Positions 1 to 8,943 of a stretch of DNA of 64,000 nucleotides are shown here, in pieces. Numbering within the stretch: the stretch's first letter is position 1; every line of letters begins with the position of its first letter. Source of the stretch: CAYWQB01 sp964460785 (GTDB lineage Bacteria > Chlamydiota > Chlamydiia > Chlamydiales > CAYWQB01); assembly GCA_964460785.1 (NCBI GenBank), contig CAYWQB010000001.1, positions 372,001-436,000 on the forward strand. The letters are read 5' to 3'. The notes beneath the pieces are model-generated. The model saw only the letters and a program-made list of their open reading frames with translations. It had not been told where the DNA came from and did no database searches. Both the position numbers and the translations under genes were made by a program.

Positions 1-1
1 A

Positions 2-118
2 CAGACGTTGAGGGACGGAGACCATAGGGAGTACATCGCCATCCTGATCTGTGTGGTCAGCTACTTGGCCATTGTGTGGGGTGTTGTTTCTCTAGGAACC
101 TTCCTAAATTATCCCTGA
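2..118 (+). CDS. C-terminal end of a membrane protein (partial)
   Basis: The reading frame is open from the window edge to a TGA at 116-118 and gives 38 residues. The stretch YIAILICVVSYLAIVWGVVS is a clear transmembrane helix followed by a short polar tail. The rest of the gene lies outside the window, so no function can be given. It is co-directional with the small gene at 179 but separated from it by a strong promoter signal. Confidence 0.55.
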   Translation, partial: QTLRDGDHREYIAILICVVSYLAIVWGVVSLGTFLNYP

Positions 119-123
119 CAGGG

Positions 124-139
124 TTGGCACGCATATTGC
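124..139 (+). promoter_or_regulatory. sigma54 (RpoN) promoter, -24/-12 type
   Basis: TTGGCACGCATATTGC matches the sigma54 consensus TTGGCACGNNNNTTGC at every fixed position, with the GG (-24) and GC (-12) doublets correctly spaced. The predicted transcription start is near 151, about 28 bases before the ATG at 179. Chlamydiae encode RpoN and an AtoC-like activator, so the site should be functional in principle. I found no second equally good site in the regions I checked. Confidence 0.8.
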
Positions 140-178
140 GTGTTGAGCAAGCTGTCAGAGAACCTTAGAGGAAGAAAC

Positions 179-319
179 ATGAGCCAGAACATATTCGCTA
201 TGTTAGCTAATCAGGGGACCCAGCACCGCTTCAATACACAGAAGCGTCAGCTACCAGCCTCTCGTAAGCAAGGTCAGCTCGTATTTGTTCCAGCAAAGGT
301 GATTTCTAAGCGTCGTTAA
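179..319 (+). CDS. Small basic 46-residue protein, possible LtuA counterpart
   Basis: ATG at 179 is preceded by AGAGGAAG at a normal distance and by a sigma54-type promoter. The 46-residue product is basic (many Lys/Arg, very few acidic residues) and ends in KRR, with no signal peptide or membrane segment. In C. trachomatis, as I recall, the late gene ltuA also encodes about 46 residues and lies next to pgi. Here pgi is two genes away on the other strand. The size, charge and neighbourhood fit, but I cannot confirm homology by sequence. The gene overlaps the 3' end of the convergent gene by 14 bases. Confidence 0.6.
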   Translation: MSQNIFAMLANQGTQHRFNTQKRQLPASRKQGQLVFVPAKVISKRR

Positions 320-830
320 CCTCCGGATAAATCTCTCGAACAAGCTCAAATAGCTTTGCTTCTACTTCAGGTAGGTGCTCTTTTTGAATGGGAACCTTTT
401 GCACAGCGATCATTTCACCTGTGTTAGGAACTTCAAAGTATAAAGAGCCTTTATCAGGCCCTTTCCGTGCCCCTAGGCATAAGGAAAGCTGCTTACTACG
501 CTGCAAGTATTGAGCAAAAAGCTGCGCAAGCTCTTGCTCTTGCGCTTCATCAACTAACCGTTTCAGGTGGTTGATTGCTTGTTGGTGTACAGTTTGAGGA
601 GAGGCCTCTGGAACCGGTATATGGCTTTTCCAGTGTCCGCAAGTTCCTGCTAGCAGAGAGGCTTCTCCCTGCTCTTGCCAGTAACTTGCGGAGTAATCCT
701 TGCGCTCAAACTCGCCTTCAGAGTTAAGGACCAGAATGGAGTATACATCTGAGCCTGGGCGGAAAGGTTCCCCCGTTCCTGCACACACCTTTCCTCTTTT
801 TGCAATGGCCAAAGGTCCATGTACTTGCAT
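306..830 (-). CDS. Conserved hypothetical protein with N-terminal Cys motif
   Basis: This is a 174-residue protein. The ATG at 830 is preferred over an upstream TTG because a GAAGGG sequence precedes it. The N-terminal part reads KVCAGTGEPFRPGSDVYSIL followed by an acidic/aromatic stretch ending DYSASYW. That pattern resembles a family of uncharacterised proteins in planctomycetes and relatives, with C..TG..F..G...YS and DYS...W. The middle is a helical, Gln-rich region. It lies directly downstream of pgi (5-base gap) and is probably co-transcribed. No function is known to me. Confidence 0.75.
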   Translation of the reverse strand: MQVHGPLAIAKRGKVCAGTGEPFRPGSDVYSILVLNSEGEFERKDYSASYWQEQGEASLLAGTCGHWKSHIPVPEASPQTVHQQAINHLKRLVDEAQEQELAQLFAQYLQRSKQLSLCLGARKGPDKGSLYFEVPNTGEMIAVQKVPIQKEHLPEVEAKLFELVREIYPEVNDA

Positions 831-834
831 GTGC

Positions 835-2433
835 TTATATCCCTTCAATTACATCAAGCAACGCACTTCCCAATGGGAAGGCTTTTGTCTCTTCTCTTTG
901 GTTGTTATTGCGAACTTTCATGAGGTCAAGGAATTGGTTAGCTAGAACTTTTCCAAGCTGCACCCCTTCTTGGTCAAATGAGTTAATTCCCCAGATAAAG
1001 CCTTGATAAGCCACTTTGTGCTCATATAGAGCCAGTAGCATTCCCATATGATGAGCATCAAGCTGCTTTCCTAAAAGGAGCCGGTTTGGGCGATTCCCAT
1101 GAAAGCCTTTATTGGGATTTTGACTTTTTTGCCCCGTTGCCAAAGCTACAGACTGTGCTAAGAGGTTTGCCAGTAGCTTTTGCTGGGATGTTGTACCTTT
1201 CACCTCAAGATCATGACCAAACTGACTTTGTTTAAAGCCGATAAACTCACAAGGAATAGTATCTGTGCCTTGGTGAATCAGCTGATAAAAAGAATGCTGC
1301 CCATTTGTTCCTGGCTCTCCCCAAATAACTGGTCCTGAAGCATGCTGCAACTCATGACCCTGCTTATCAATATGCTTTCCATTCGACTCCATATCGCATT
1401 GCTGCAGGTGAGCAGTGAAGCGAATTAAGGCTTGTGAATAGGGTAAAATAGCAACTGTTGGACAGTGCAAGAAGTTACGGTTCCAAATCCCCAAAAGAGC
1501 AGAGAGCAACGGCAGGTTTTCATGCATGGGCGCATGAAGGACATGTTGATCCATCTCATGCATCCCCTTCAGGAACTGCTCAAACTGGTCAAACCCAAGA
1601 CCAAATGCAAGCATTACTCCCCCCACCATGGAGCTTGCGGAGTAGCGCCCACCCACATAATCCCACATGTAAAAAGACTGGCGGTACTGCTCTGGGTTAT
1701 CCATAGGGCTGCCTTGCCCTGTCACAGCGAGAAAATGCTCCTTAGGATCAAGCCCTGCCTGCACAAAAAAATCACGCGCGAGTTGCTCATTTGTCAATGT
1801 CTCAAGCGTGCCTCCGGACTTCGAGACGACGACAACCAAGGTTCTCTTTAGATCAAGATGCTTAAAGACACATGTGGCATCATCAGGGTCAACATTAGAA
1901 ACAAAGTGAACAGCTCTGTCCTGCCGCCCAAGAGCTTTCAACGCCATATAGATTGCGCGGGGTCCTAGGTCGGACCCTCCGATCCCAATTTGCACGAGTT
2001 GATCATACGGGCCACCTTCAATCTCCTCTATAAAGCTTTTCAGCTTTGCCACTTCTGCAGTTGCCTCTTGCGCTGCTTGCTTGGCTTTTTCACCAGTTGT
2101 TTGGCTTCCAAAGACATCGCGCATAGCAGTATGCAAAACAGACCGCTCTTCTGACTCAAAACCTTCAATTTTATTGATCACCTCTCCAGCTTGCATAGCC
2201 TGCATCTGGCTAGAGACATTCCGCTCTTGTGCTAGCTCATAGAGCCCATCCATTATCTCTTGATTCACCCGCTCTGTTGCATAGAGCATATGCCATCCCA
2301 TTTGCTTAAGGCTAAATGTCTTAAGACGCTCAGGAGAGACCCCTCCCTCTGCTGTTAAGTCAACAGGATTCTTTGCAAGATCTTGTAGCTTTTGATATGC
2401 CTTGCTTGCAGAGAAAGGATTAGATGCTGCCAT
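835..2433 (-). CDS. pgi: Glucose-6-phosphate isomerase
   Basis: Interconverts glucose-6-phosphate and fructose-6-phosphate in the cytoplasm (glycolysis, gluconeogenesis and supply to glycogen metabolism, see glgX). The 532-residue length is normal for the family. Visible signatures are IGIGGSDLGPRAIYMAL (phosphosugar binding), VSKSGGTLET, the family signature YVGGRYSASS and, near the C-terminus, a GVQLGK segment containing a conserved lysine. The ATG at 2433 is preceded by GAGGAG at 6 bases. It is followed closely by the hypothetical gene ending at 306. Confidence 0.97.
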   Translation of the reverse strand: MAASNPFSASKAYQKLQDLAKNPVDLTAEGGVSPERLKTFSLKQMGWHMLYATERVNQEIMDGLYELAQERNVSSQMQAMQAGEVINKIEGFESEERSVLHTAMRDVFGSQTTGEKAKQAAQEATAEVAKLKSFIEEIEGGPYDQLVQIGIGGSDLGPRAIYMALKALGRQDRAVHFVSNVDPDDATCVFKHLDLKRTLVVVVSKSGGTLETLTNEQLARDFFVQAGLDPKEHFLAVTGQGSPMDNPEQYRQSFYMWDYVGGRYSASSMVGGVMLAFGLGFDQFEQFLKGMHEMDQHVLHAPMHENLPLLSALLGIWNRNFLHCPTVAILPYSQALIRFTAHLQQCDMESNGKHIDKQGHELQHASGPVIWGEPGTNGQHSFYQLIHQGTDTIPCEFIGFKQSQFGHDLEVKGTTSQQKLLANLLAQSVALATGQKSQNPNKGFHGNRPNRLLLGKQLDAHHMGMLLALYEHKVAYQGFIWGINSFDQEGVQLGKVLANQFLDLMKVRNNNQREETKAFPLGSALLDVIEGI

Positions 2434-2524
2434 GAAAGTCTCCTCAAAGATACTAAAACTTATAAGCAGCGTTTTATAACAAAGATGCGTTTAGTTGACT
2501 AACCTTTAGAAAACCTCTTTAGGC

Positions 2525-3508
2525 TCAAAGAGTTTCTTCTGAAACAAGCCCTAAAGGCTCCCCTAAGATTTTGACATGTCCTCCAGCTGCACAAAAGCCT
2601 TGTAGCCTACGGAAAGACTCCCCTTCTGTACATGCTGAGGCAACCCAAACCTCATCAAGGCCATGCCACTCATAAATCAAGTAGGGATCTGCAATCAGCC
2701 TTAAGGACGCTTTTTGTTTTTTAAGCAGATCAACAAGATCAATAAACTGCTGGGAGCGATGCTCTTCAATCACATCACATGGAGGAACAAGTAATGCAGA
2801 GGGTAACTCTAGCTGAGATGACGCAGAGAGCTCTAAAACGCCCTCCCGCCACTGGTAGGTGTGATGCTCACCTTCACATTGGTAAAAGCAAATGAAACGC
2901 TCCCACCTTTCTGCAGAAGCTAAGGAATAAAACAACCCGAGAGGAAGCGTCCCTTGTGCAAAGAGAAGAATGAGAGGAACTTCATCTGGTGTCTGTTCTG
3001 TGAGAAGCTTTAAAAAATTTGCGGCAACATCTGCTGCATAGTGTGCCTTTCTCAATGCGCTTGCTTTTTCTAGAGAAAAAGCCTCTACACCGAGTTGCTC
3101 TTGATAATATAAGAAGTCCTCATCAAGGCGAGTATCGAGAATTTCCTCTAACTGCAGGCTCCCTTGATAAAGACAAAGGCCAATAGACTGCTTACGGAGA
3201 GGCTCCCAAATCACTTCTAGAAAGTGCTTCACTGCCAACTGTAGGGATGTAGCTTGCCCTTGGTCTTTTATAGAACGCGGCATTTGGTCAAAAAGACCCA
3301 AATCTAAATGCCATAGAATGTAAAACCCTTTCTCAATCCACTGCTGAGCTGAGGCAATTGCTTCATCCCATTGAAGCCGGCTATTGACTGTGCCATCTAA
3401 GCGGATACAGATTGCATTCTGATCATCATTCGGCTGACCAAAAAGAGAGATCTTTGGCTCCCATGTTTGGTCACCTTGCCAAAAAGCTCCCTGTCTAAAC
3501 TCTATCAT
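2525..3508 (-). CDS. Conserved hypothetical protein downstream of trmB
   Basis: This is a 327-residue soluble protein without signal peptide or membrane helix. It has alternating hydrophobic strands and helices, and LILLFAQGTLPLGLFYSLA is the most hydrophobic patch. The C-terminal part (VKILGEPLGLVSEETL) looks like an alpha/beta domain. Its ATG at 3508 lies 14 bases inside the end of trmB, so the two are translationally coupled. I do not recognise the family; a chlamydia-specific protein is likely. Confidence 0.75.
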   Translation of the reverse strand: MIEFRQGAFWQGDQTWEPKISLFGQPNDDQNAICIRLDGTVNSRLQWDEAIASAQQWIEKGFYILWHLDLGLFDQMPRSIKDQGQATSLQLAVKHFLEVIWEPLRKQSIGLCLYQGSLQLEEILDTRLDEDFLYYQEQLGVEAFSLEKASALRKAHYAADVAANFLKLLTEQTPDEVPLILLFAQGTLPLGLFYSLASAERWERFICFYQCEGEHHTYQWREGVLELSASSQLELPSALLVPPCDVIEEHRSQQFIDLVDLLKKQKASLRLIADPYLIYEWHGLDEVWVASACTEGESFRRLQGFCAAGGHVKILGEPLGLVSEETL

Positions 3509-4193
3509 TGCTTACTGCCTGCTTTTCAAATTCAACAAATAAGATCTCTCGGCCTAAGCTGCGCCAAAGAGAATCAAAAAAGGAAGGTCCGTAATTTTGA
3601 CGATCTTTCGTGAATCCCCTCTCTCCACAGCAGCTTTGAAAGTTTGGATTTTGCCGAATGGAAGCGATGCTTTCTTCTGCATAGAGCTCATGATCTGTCA
3701 CGAGCAGCAACCGGCCTTGATTAGTGAGAATTCGCCCCACTTGCTCAACAAATGGTGGTGTCACAAGCCGATGCTTTGCATGACGATCTTTTGGCCATGG
3801 ATCTGGAAAGTTAATATAGACATTTGACACGGAGCTAGCAGGGAAGAAATGACGTGTGGTTGTTAGCGCTTCACCAGAGACAATCAATAAGTTTTCAAGT
3901 CCCTCATTATGTCGCTTAGAGTAAATTTTCCTCACTCGATCAAAGCGTTTCTCCACAGCCACCCAGTTGATATCTGGGTGAGCTTTGGCCTTTTCGATGA
4001 TCCAAGCTCCATTCCCACTACAGTACTCGACAGCAACAGGCTGCGGCTTTGCAAAAAGCTCTGTACTCTCCCATCCAGGGAAAGTAAACTCTTGATATCG
4101 ATCATAGTAGTCTGGGACATAGAGGACGCGGTCTTTAAGTAATACGTGGCGTTCATCCCAGGAAAAGGGATATTGGAGTTGCTTTGGCTTCAT
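3495..4193 (-). CDS. trmB: tRNA (guanine-N7-)-methyltransferase
   Basis: Methylates G46 of tRNAs using S-adenosylmethionine. The product has 232 residues. The SAM-binding loop is VEYCSGNGAWIIEKA, and the family signature NFPDPWPKDRHAKHRLV is nearly perfect. I chose the ATG at 4193, which has AAGGA at 6 bases, over the upstream TTG at 4217, which has no ribosome-binding site. The first loop is CSGNG where E.coli-type enzymes have GCGxG, a minor deviation. The gene overlaps the next gene of the operon. Confidence 0.95.
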   Translation of the reverse strand: MKPKQLQYPFSWDERHVLLKDRVLYVPDYYDRYQEFTFPGWESTELFAKPQPVAVEYCSGNGAWIIEKAKAHPDINWVAVEKRFDRVRKIYSKRHNEGLENLLIVSGEALTTTRHFFPASSVSNVYINFPDPWPKDRHAKHRLVTPPFVEQVGRILTNQGRLLLVTDHELYAEESIASIRQNPNFQSCCGERGFTKDRQNYGPSFFDSLWRSLGREILFVEFEKQAVSNDRV

Positions 4194-4255
4194 AGAAAAT
4201 CCTTGAAATTGGGGCAAATAGTTTACCCCAATTTCTCTTTCTCAGCAAATGGCAT

Positions 4256-4783
4256 CTAAGAGGGATTGTAGACAACCTCTTGATACCCCCCTTTATTTTC
4301 AATAGAGGTACCATAAATGGCATTGACCATTGGAACATAGAAACTTTCATGCTGACCAGTCAGAAGTTCTCTCACTCCATAGTATGCCAGAAAACTACCC
4401 ACCCCTAAAAAAGATTGGTTACTTGCCAGCTGATAGCCTGCATATGCAGCTCCCATCAAATCCATACACTTGACAAGAGGATGTTTAGCGATATTCTTAA
4501 TTTGTGCAACCACCTCCATATGGTGCTCATTCCAACCTTTAACCCCTGTAATCTCTTCTGTGCAGTCATGAGTCAGGCATTCTGATGCTAAGCTACTTGA
4601 GCGAGGCCGATGTTCCTCAAAAACTTCCACACTATTTGTTAAATTTCTAACACAGCCCATGTGGTATACTCCTCCACATGCAGGGTGTTGATACTCTGCT
4701 CGAGAAGGGTTTGTCCAACTCTCAACCATTCCCCCAAGACTTGAAGGCCTTTTAACCACTCCTCCACATGCTTGACAACTCAT
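4256..4783 (-). CDS. Cys/His-rich putative zinc-binding protein, RING-like spacing
   Basis: This is a 175-residue protein with an N-terminal metal-ligand pattern: C3-x2-C6, then H33-x2-C36, H41-x2-C44, and C69 with H72/C74. The order resembles the cross-brace layout of RING, PHD or LIM fingers, but the spacings do not match any of them exactly. Residues about 105-140 contain a long small-residue hydrophobic stretch (LMGAAYAGYQLASNQSFLGV) that could be one or two membrane helices. It stands between trmB and pepA with its own AGGAG site. Eukaryote-like zinc fingers are common in chlamydial effectors, so a secreted role is possible but only inferred. Confidence 0.65.
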   Translation of the reverse strand: MSCQACGGVVKRPSSLGGMVESWTNPSRAEYQHPACGGVYHMGCVRNLTNSVEVFEEHRPRSSSLASECLTHDCTEEITGVKGWNEHHMEVVAQIKNIAKHPLVKCMDLMGAAYAGYQLASNQSFLGVGSFLAYYGVRELLTGQHESFYVPMVNAIYGTSIENKGGYQEVVYNPS

Positions 4784-4859
4784 GGCTAGCTCCTATCTTT
4801 ACAAAAAATAGAAATGCTAGCGCAGCGCTTTATTTTTTGAAAATAAAGTTAAGCTACGA

Positions 4860-6311
4860 TTAATTTTTTACCATTTTTTGCAAGAATGAAAGGAGTAGCC
4901 GCACACCATACCCCGTTGCATGAGAAGGAAGGTACTCTCTTTCCTTATCAACAAAAGCAGTCCCGGCAATATCAAGGTGTGCCCATGAGGATTTTTTAGG
5001 AACAAACTCTCTTAAAAAAAGAGCAGAACCAAAAAGTTTAAATCGTTTGGATGTATTACATAGGTCAGCAAAATCAGAGCGCAAAAACTCTCGGTACTCC
5101 TCACATAGTGGAAATGAGATCAGACGCTCATGCACCTCTTCCCCAGCATTTAGCAAGCTTTTCTCTAGTTGGGGGTCATTTGCGAAGCAAGCAGCGTACT
5201 CATAACCTAAGGAGTGGTGGGCAACCCCTGTAAGGGTTGCGAGGTCTACACAGTGAGAGGGCTTGTAGTGCTTATATACATAGCTTAAGGCATCCGCAAG
5301 AAGCAGTCTCCCTTCAGCATCTGTGCTACCAATTTCTATTGTTTTCCCTGAATAAGAAGAGTAGACATCACCAGGCTTGTATGCCTGCTCGTTGATCGCA
5401 TTTTCTGCAGCAGGCACACAGCCAATAATATTCAAAGGAAGTTTTAAGTGTTGCAGAGACTGAAAAACGCCAAAAATAGTAGCTCCGCCCGCCATATCAG
5501 CACGCATCGTATTCATCCCCATTCCTGGCTTTAAGTTGAGCCCTCCTGTATCATAGGTCACTCCTTTGCCTAGTAAAGCAATAGGCGCCTGTGAAGCTGG
5601 GGCACCTTGATAATGCAAAAGAATCATTGCTGGTGCGTGCCTTGAAGCTCTACCTACAAGACGAATCAGTGATAACCCTTCTTTCTCTAGCTGCTGGTCT
5701 TCCATAGAAAGATTTGTAACTAAAGGATTTTTTTCTGCAATGGATGCAGCGTGCTCTAGCAGGTGCTCAGGGGTGACTCTATCTGCATTGGCATTAACAA
5801 GATCTCTTGCGAAGAAGACTCCCTTTAAAACTTTTTCTTTCTTCTTCATCTCTTTCAAAAGGTGGGGAGCTATACCCAAGATGCCTACAGTCTGCTTACC
5901 TGTTTGTGTATGGAGCTTTTGCGCCCCATGGCTTTTCAAAAAAAATCCTTCAACAATAGCTTCTGCAACTTTCTGCTCAGGCTTTGTGCTTGCGGGAAAG
6001 TATACAGCCACCTTCTTACATTTATAGCGTTGACTGACGCTATAAGCTTTTCCATATGCTCGTCTGATATCTTCTTCTGTAAGAGTGGACTCTTCCCCTA
6101 ACCCCAACAAGAGGTAGCGACGCTTTGCATGATAGATTAAAAGAGTTTCTCCCACTTTTGCTTGAAAGTCCCCAATCTGAAGAGGGGTTTCAACCTCTTT
6201 AGGCAACTTAAAGTGAGTGAGAGCTAAAGGCTTTTTTGGCCCTTGCTTAAATGGGGTTACAATCAGGTCCTGTTTTGTTAGGTCCTGTGCTTTCAGCTGA
6301 ACAAGTGCCAT
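4860..6311 (-). CDS. pepA: Leucyl aminopeptidase (M17 cytosol aminopeptidase)
   Basis: Removes N-terminal residues from peptides in the cytoplasm using two metal ions. The 483-residue length is typical. Metal and catalytic motifs are visible: GKGVTYDTGGLNLKPG, MRADMAGGA and STDAEGRLLLADAL. The last has Ser where many family members have Asn. The ATG at 6311 follows a GGGGGAAG site. In C. trachomatis pepA (CT045) neighbours ssb (CT044), as here. A terminator separates the two genes. Confidence 0.96.
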   Translation of the reverse strand: MALVQLKAQDLTKQDLIVTPFKQGPKKPLALTHFKLPKEVETPLQIGDFQAKVGETLLIYHAKRRYLLLGLGEESTLTEEDIRRAYGKAYSVSQRYKCKKVAVYFPASTKPEQKVAEAIVEGFFLKSHGAQKLHTQTGKQTVGILGIAPHLLKEMKKKEKVLKGVFFARDLVNANADRVTPEHLLEHAASIAEKNPLVTNLSMEDQQLEKEGLSLIRLVGRASRHAPAMILLHYQGAPASQAPIALLGKGVTYDTGGLNLKPGMGMNTMRADMAGGATIFGVFQSLQHLKLPLNIIGCVPAAENAINEQAYKPGDVYSSYSGKTIEIGSTDAEGRLLLADALSYVYKHYKPSHCVDLATLTGVAHHSLGYEYAACFANDPQLEKSLLNAGEEVHERLISFPLCEEYREFLRSDFADLCNTSKRFKLFGSALFLREFVPKKSSWAHLDIAGTAFVDKEREYLPSHATGYGVRLLLSFLQKMVKN

Positions 6312-6379
6312 ACTTCCCCCTTTTTGGCGAACTATAGCAAAATAAACATTTTATTTTAATTCCCCTCACTTTTAGACAT

Positions 6380-6405
6380 AAAAAAAGCCCCCTAAAAAGG
6401 AGGCT
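6380..6405 (-). terminator. Rho-independent terminator after ssb
   Basis: On the minus strand AGCCTCC, loop TTTTTA, GGGGGCT forms a 7-bp stem with one G-U pair and is followed by a run of Ts. It lies 28 bases beyond the ssb stop and upstream of pepA, so it separates the two transcripts. Confidence 0.8.
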
Positions 6406-6432
6406 ATCCAAGAGGAAAACATATCCTGTGAC

Positions 6433-6867
6433 TTAGAAAGGAATGTCATCATCACTGATTGGAGCACCATGATCTGCATGGTCAGCAGCTGGAGCTGAAG
6501 ACATACCAGCTGGCTGATAGCTCTGCTGCCCTTGCTCTTGACGATTATTATTTCCACCACCGAAAGGACTAAAGCGAATATTAACAGCCGTCATCTCCAT
6601 AGCTACTTGAGGAGCGCCATCACGATTGGTGAAGATCTCAGGCTTCTGCATTTCACCTAACACTATGACTGCACTACCTTTTTTGAGGTAGTTCATCATT
6701 TTATCAAAGCGGTCTCCCCAAATTGTGACACGCCACCAAATGGTATCTTCTTGGTTTCCCTTTCTTGAGCGAGCTGCGACACGAAGAGTTGTGACTTTTT
6801 GTCCACTCGCTGTAAAGCGTGTTTCTGGCTCTGCCCCTAGGTGTCCTGCAATCTCAATCTGATTCAT
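6433..6867 (-). CDS. ssb: Single-stranded DNA-binding protein
   Basis: Binds single-stranded DNA during replication and repair. The 144-residue product begins MNQIEIAGHLGAEPETRFTASGQ, a typical OB-fold start, and has WWRVTIWGDRFDKM. A Gln/Gly-rich linker leads to the acidic tip DDDIPF that recruits partner proteins. AAAGGAAAA precedes the ATG. A weak promoter (TTGCTT, 17 bases, TAACCT at 6939-6911 on the minus strand) may drive it. Confidence 0.97.
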   Translation of the reverse strand: MNQIEIAGHLGAEPETRFTASGQKVTTLRVAARSRKGNQEDTIWWRVTIWGDRFDKMMNYLKKGSAVIVLGEMQKPEIFTNRDGAPQVAMEMTAVNIRFSPFGGGNNNRQEQGQQSYQPAGMSSAPAADHADHGAPISDDDIPF

Positions 6868-6952
6868 ATAGTTTTCCTTTTACTTTCAACGGTACTTAAG
6901 CATGGGAAGCAGGTTATCATGCCAATAGGAAACAAGCAAGAGATCACCTAAC

Positions 6953-7732
6953 CTACTCATCATTATGGTTTAATAAATAAGAAAGGTGTAAGCCTTGAAG
7001 AATCAAGTCTGGCTCAAAAACATCAAAAATTCTTTCCCTTTCAAAAAGCCGAGCAAACCCTCCAGTACCAATAATAAGAGGCTTGCGCCCTTCAAATGCC
7101 TCATTTGTCACGCGCGTAACAAGCTCTCGCAAAGCACCGATTGTGCCAAAAAAAGCTCCTGATTGAAGGTTCTCCTCTGTGTTTAACCCCAAAGCTCTTT
7201 TAGGTTTTAAAATTTCGACCATAGGCAGTTGAGCTGTTTTACTTTGAAGAACTTCAAGAGAGATTTTTACACCTGCAAGAATCACCCCTCCAAGATAATC
7301 TTTATCTTTTGAAATAGCACAAATGGTCGTTGCCGTCCCTAAATCTAAAATAATAAGATCTTGATTAGGGTATAAGTGAGCGGCTGCCATGGCATTCCCA
7401 ATACGGTCTGTTCCTATATCTTGAGGACTATGGCAGCGAATACGCAAACCTGTCTTAACCCCTGCTCTTAGCAAAAAAGGCACTAAATCAAAGTACTTTA
7501 CACAGGCACTGCGCACGGAGTGCACAAGATGAGGAACCACACTACACATTGAAATCTGCTGGATCTTACCAGGATCAATCGCATTTGCACGCAATACACT
7601 GCGCAAAAATACGCCTATTTCATCTGAGCTTGCCCCCTGCCGGGAATTATAACGAAAGCGGACCAAAAGCTCGTCACCCGAAAATACACCGCCAAAGATT
7701 TGATGATTTCCAATATCAAGGCAAAGAATCAT
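6953..7732 (-). CDS. coaX: Type III pantothenate kinase
   Basis: Phosphorylates pantothenate, the first step of CoA synthesis from the vitamin. It is the CoaX (ASKHA-fold) type, unrelated to CoaA. With ATG at 7732 the product has 259 residues and starts ILCLDIGNHQIFGGVF, the phosphate-1 motif. GTDRIGNAMAA and DLGTATTICAI are further family motifs. AAGGAGAG lies just upstream. The start overlaps the coaBC stop by 4 bases (ATGA), which makes it the last gene of the pan/coa operon. Confidence 0.93.
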   Translation of the reverse strand: MILCLDIGNHQIFGGVFSGDELLVRFRYNSRQGASSDEIGVFLRSVLRANAIDPGKIQQISMCSVVPHLVHSVRSACVKYFDLVPFLLRAGVKTGLRIRCHSPQDIGTDRIGNAMAAAHLYPNQDLIILDLGTATTICAISKDKDYLGGVILAGVKISLEVLQSKTAQLPMVEILKPKRALGLNTEENLQSGAFFGTIGALRELVTRVTNEAFEGRKPLIIGTGGFARLFERERIFDVFEPDLILQGLHLSYLLNHNDE

Positions 7733-8943
7733 CTCTTCTCTCCTTTTATAAGTACGTTCTCTATCTCTGCTGCTAGCTCCTGTACTGAATCGACAGACAG
7801 CTCTTGACCATGCTTGCAATACAGAGAAAAAGGATGCTTAGATGAATGAATGTTATTTAAGTCATTGTGAACAACGTAGCTTGCATGTGCATCGCTAAAG
7901 AGCTTTTGCACTTTCTGTTGGATAAGCTCTGCATCAGCCCCTACAGTCAGTTTGAAGGCAATAAGGCAGCCCTTAAACCCCCACTTGCTACGTATCTGAT
8001 TAATAAGCTTGCTTCTGGGAGACAAAGCAATAGACAAGGAAGCGGTAGAATCGATTTTTTCTTGCTCTCCTAGAGAGAGGACCTTATCCCCATTGTGGAT
8101 GCTTTGAATCGCAAAGTCTCCCACTGCTGCTGCATGAACAATACAGTCATAGTTTCCCTCTTGCGCTTCTTTTTGCAGAAGGGCGGCTAAGTCGTCATAT
8201 GTCGTAAAGGAATGTACCGTATAGCCTTGCTTCTCTTGATAAGCAGAAGAGTCTGCTCGCAATAATGTCACATGATGGCCGCGTTTTGCTAAGAGTGTTG
8301 CCAAGCGAGTAGCTGTTTTTCCTGTACTGCTATTTGTCAGACTACGCACAGAGTCAATGGGCTCTTTTGTCCCTCCTCCGGTGAGAAGAATTTTTTTTCT
8401 CGGTAATTGGGAGAGGCTTAAGAGCTCTTCTACCGCTTGCTCTGGATCATAAACGCGCCCGGCTCCTATCGCTCCACAGGCGAGAAACCCTTCTTCTGGA
8501 GGTAAAATGCGCACACCCATTGCTTGCAATTTCTCCAGAGAGCTTTGAGTGATAGGATTCTCTAGCATCCGGTGGTTCATACTTGGAGCAAGAAAGAGAG
8601 GCTTTTTCCAATCAAAGGCAAGAAAGAATGCATCAGGCAAAGAGCCTGCAAGTCCTACAGACAATCGGTTAATGGTATCTGCTGAGGTGGGATAAAAAAT
8701 AGCAGCATCACACCAGTCTACAAGCTGAATATGATCCATCATGGTTCCTTTAGAAAACACTTCTGTCTGCACCGGAAACCCTGATAGTCCCTCTAGAGTC
8801 GCCTCTCCTACAAAACGCAAAGCACTAGGGGTAGCGATGACGCGAATCTCCTTACCTGCTTGTCTAAGGCGTGAAATAAGAGTACATGCTTTATAGCAAG
8901 AGATGGACCCTGTAAGAGCAACAACAATTTTAGAGAGAGACAT
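7729..8943 (-). CDS. coaBC: Bifunctional phosphopantothenoylcysteine decarboxylase/synthetase
   Basis: Joins cysteine to 4'-phosphopantothenate and decarboxylates the product to 4'-phosphopantetheine. The 404-residue protein has the two expected halves. The first is a flavoprotein domain (GSISCYKACTLISRLR, CDAAIFYPTSADTINRLS, PSMNHRML, and the active-site Cys region GFLACGAIGAGR). The second is a ligase domain (LTGGGTKEPIDSVRSLTNSS, GCLIAFKL). ATG at 8943 is preferred to the upstream TTG. It overlaps panC by 14 bases and coaX by 4, so all are translationally coupled. Confidence 0.95.
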   Translation of the reverse strand: MSLSKIVVALTGSISCYKACTLISRLRQAGKEIRVIATPSALRFVGEATLEGLSGFPVQTEVFSKGTMMDHIQLVDWCDAAIFYPTSADTINRLSVGLAGSLPDAFFLAFDWKKPLFLAPSMNHRMLENPITQSSLEKLQAMGVRILPPEEGFLACGAIGAGRVYDPEQAVEELLSLSQLPRKKILLTGGGTKEPIDSVRSLTNSSTGKTATRLATLLAKRGHHVTLLRADSSAYQEKQGYTVHSFTTYDDLAALLQKEAQEGNYDCIVHAAAVGDFAIQSIHNGDKVLSLGEQEKIDSTASLSIALSPRSKLINQIRSKWGFKGCLIAFKLTVGADAELIQQKVQKLFSDAHASYVVHNDLNNIHSSKHPFSLYCKHGQELSVDSVQELAAEIENVLIKGEKR

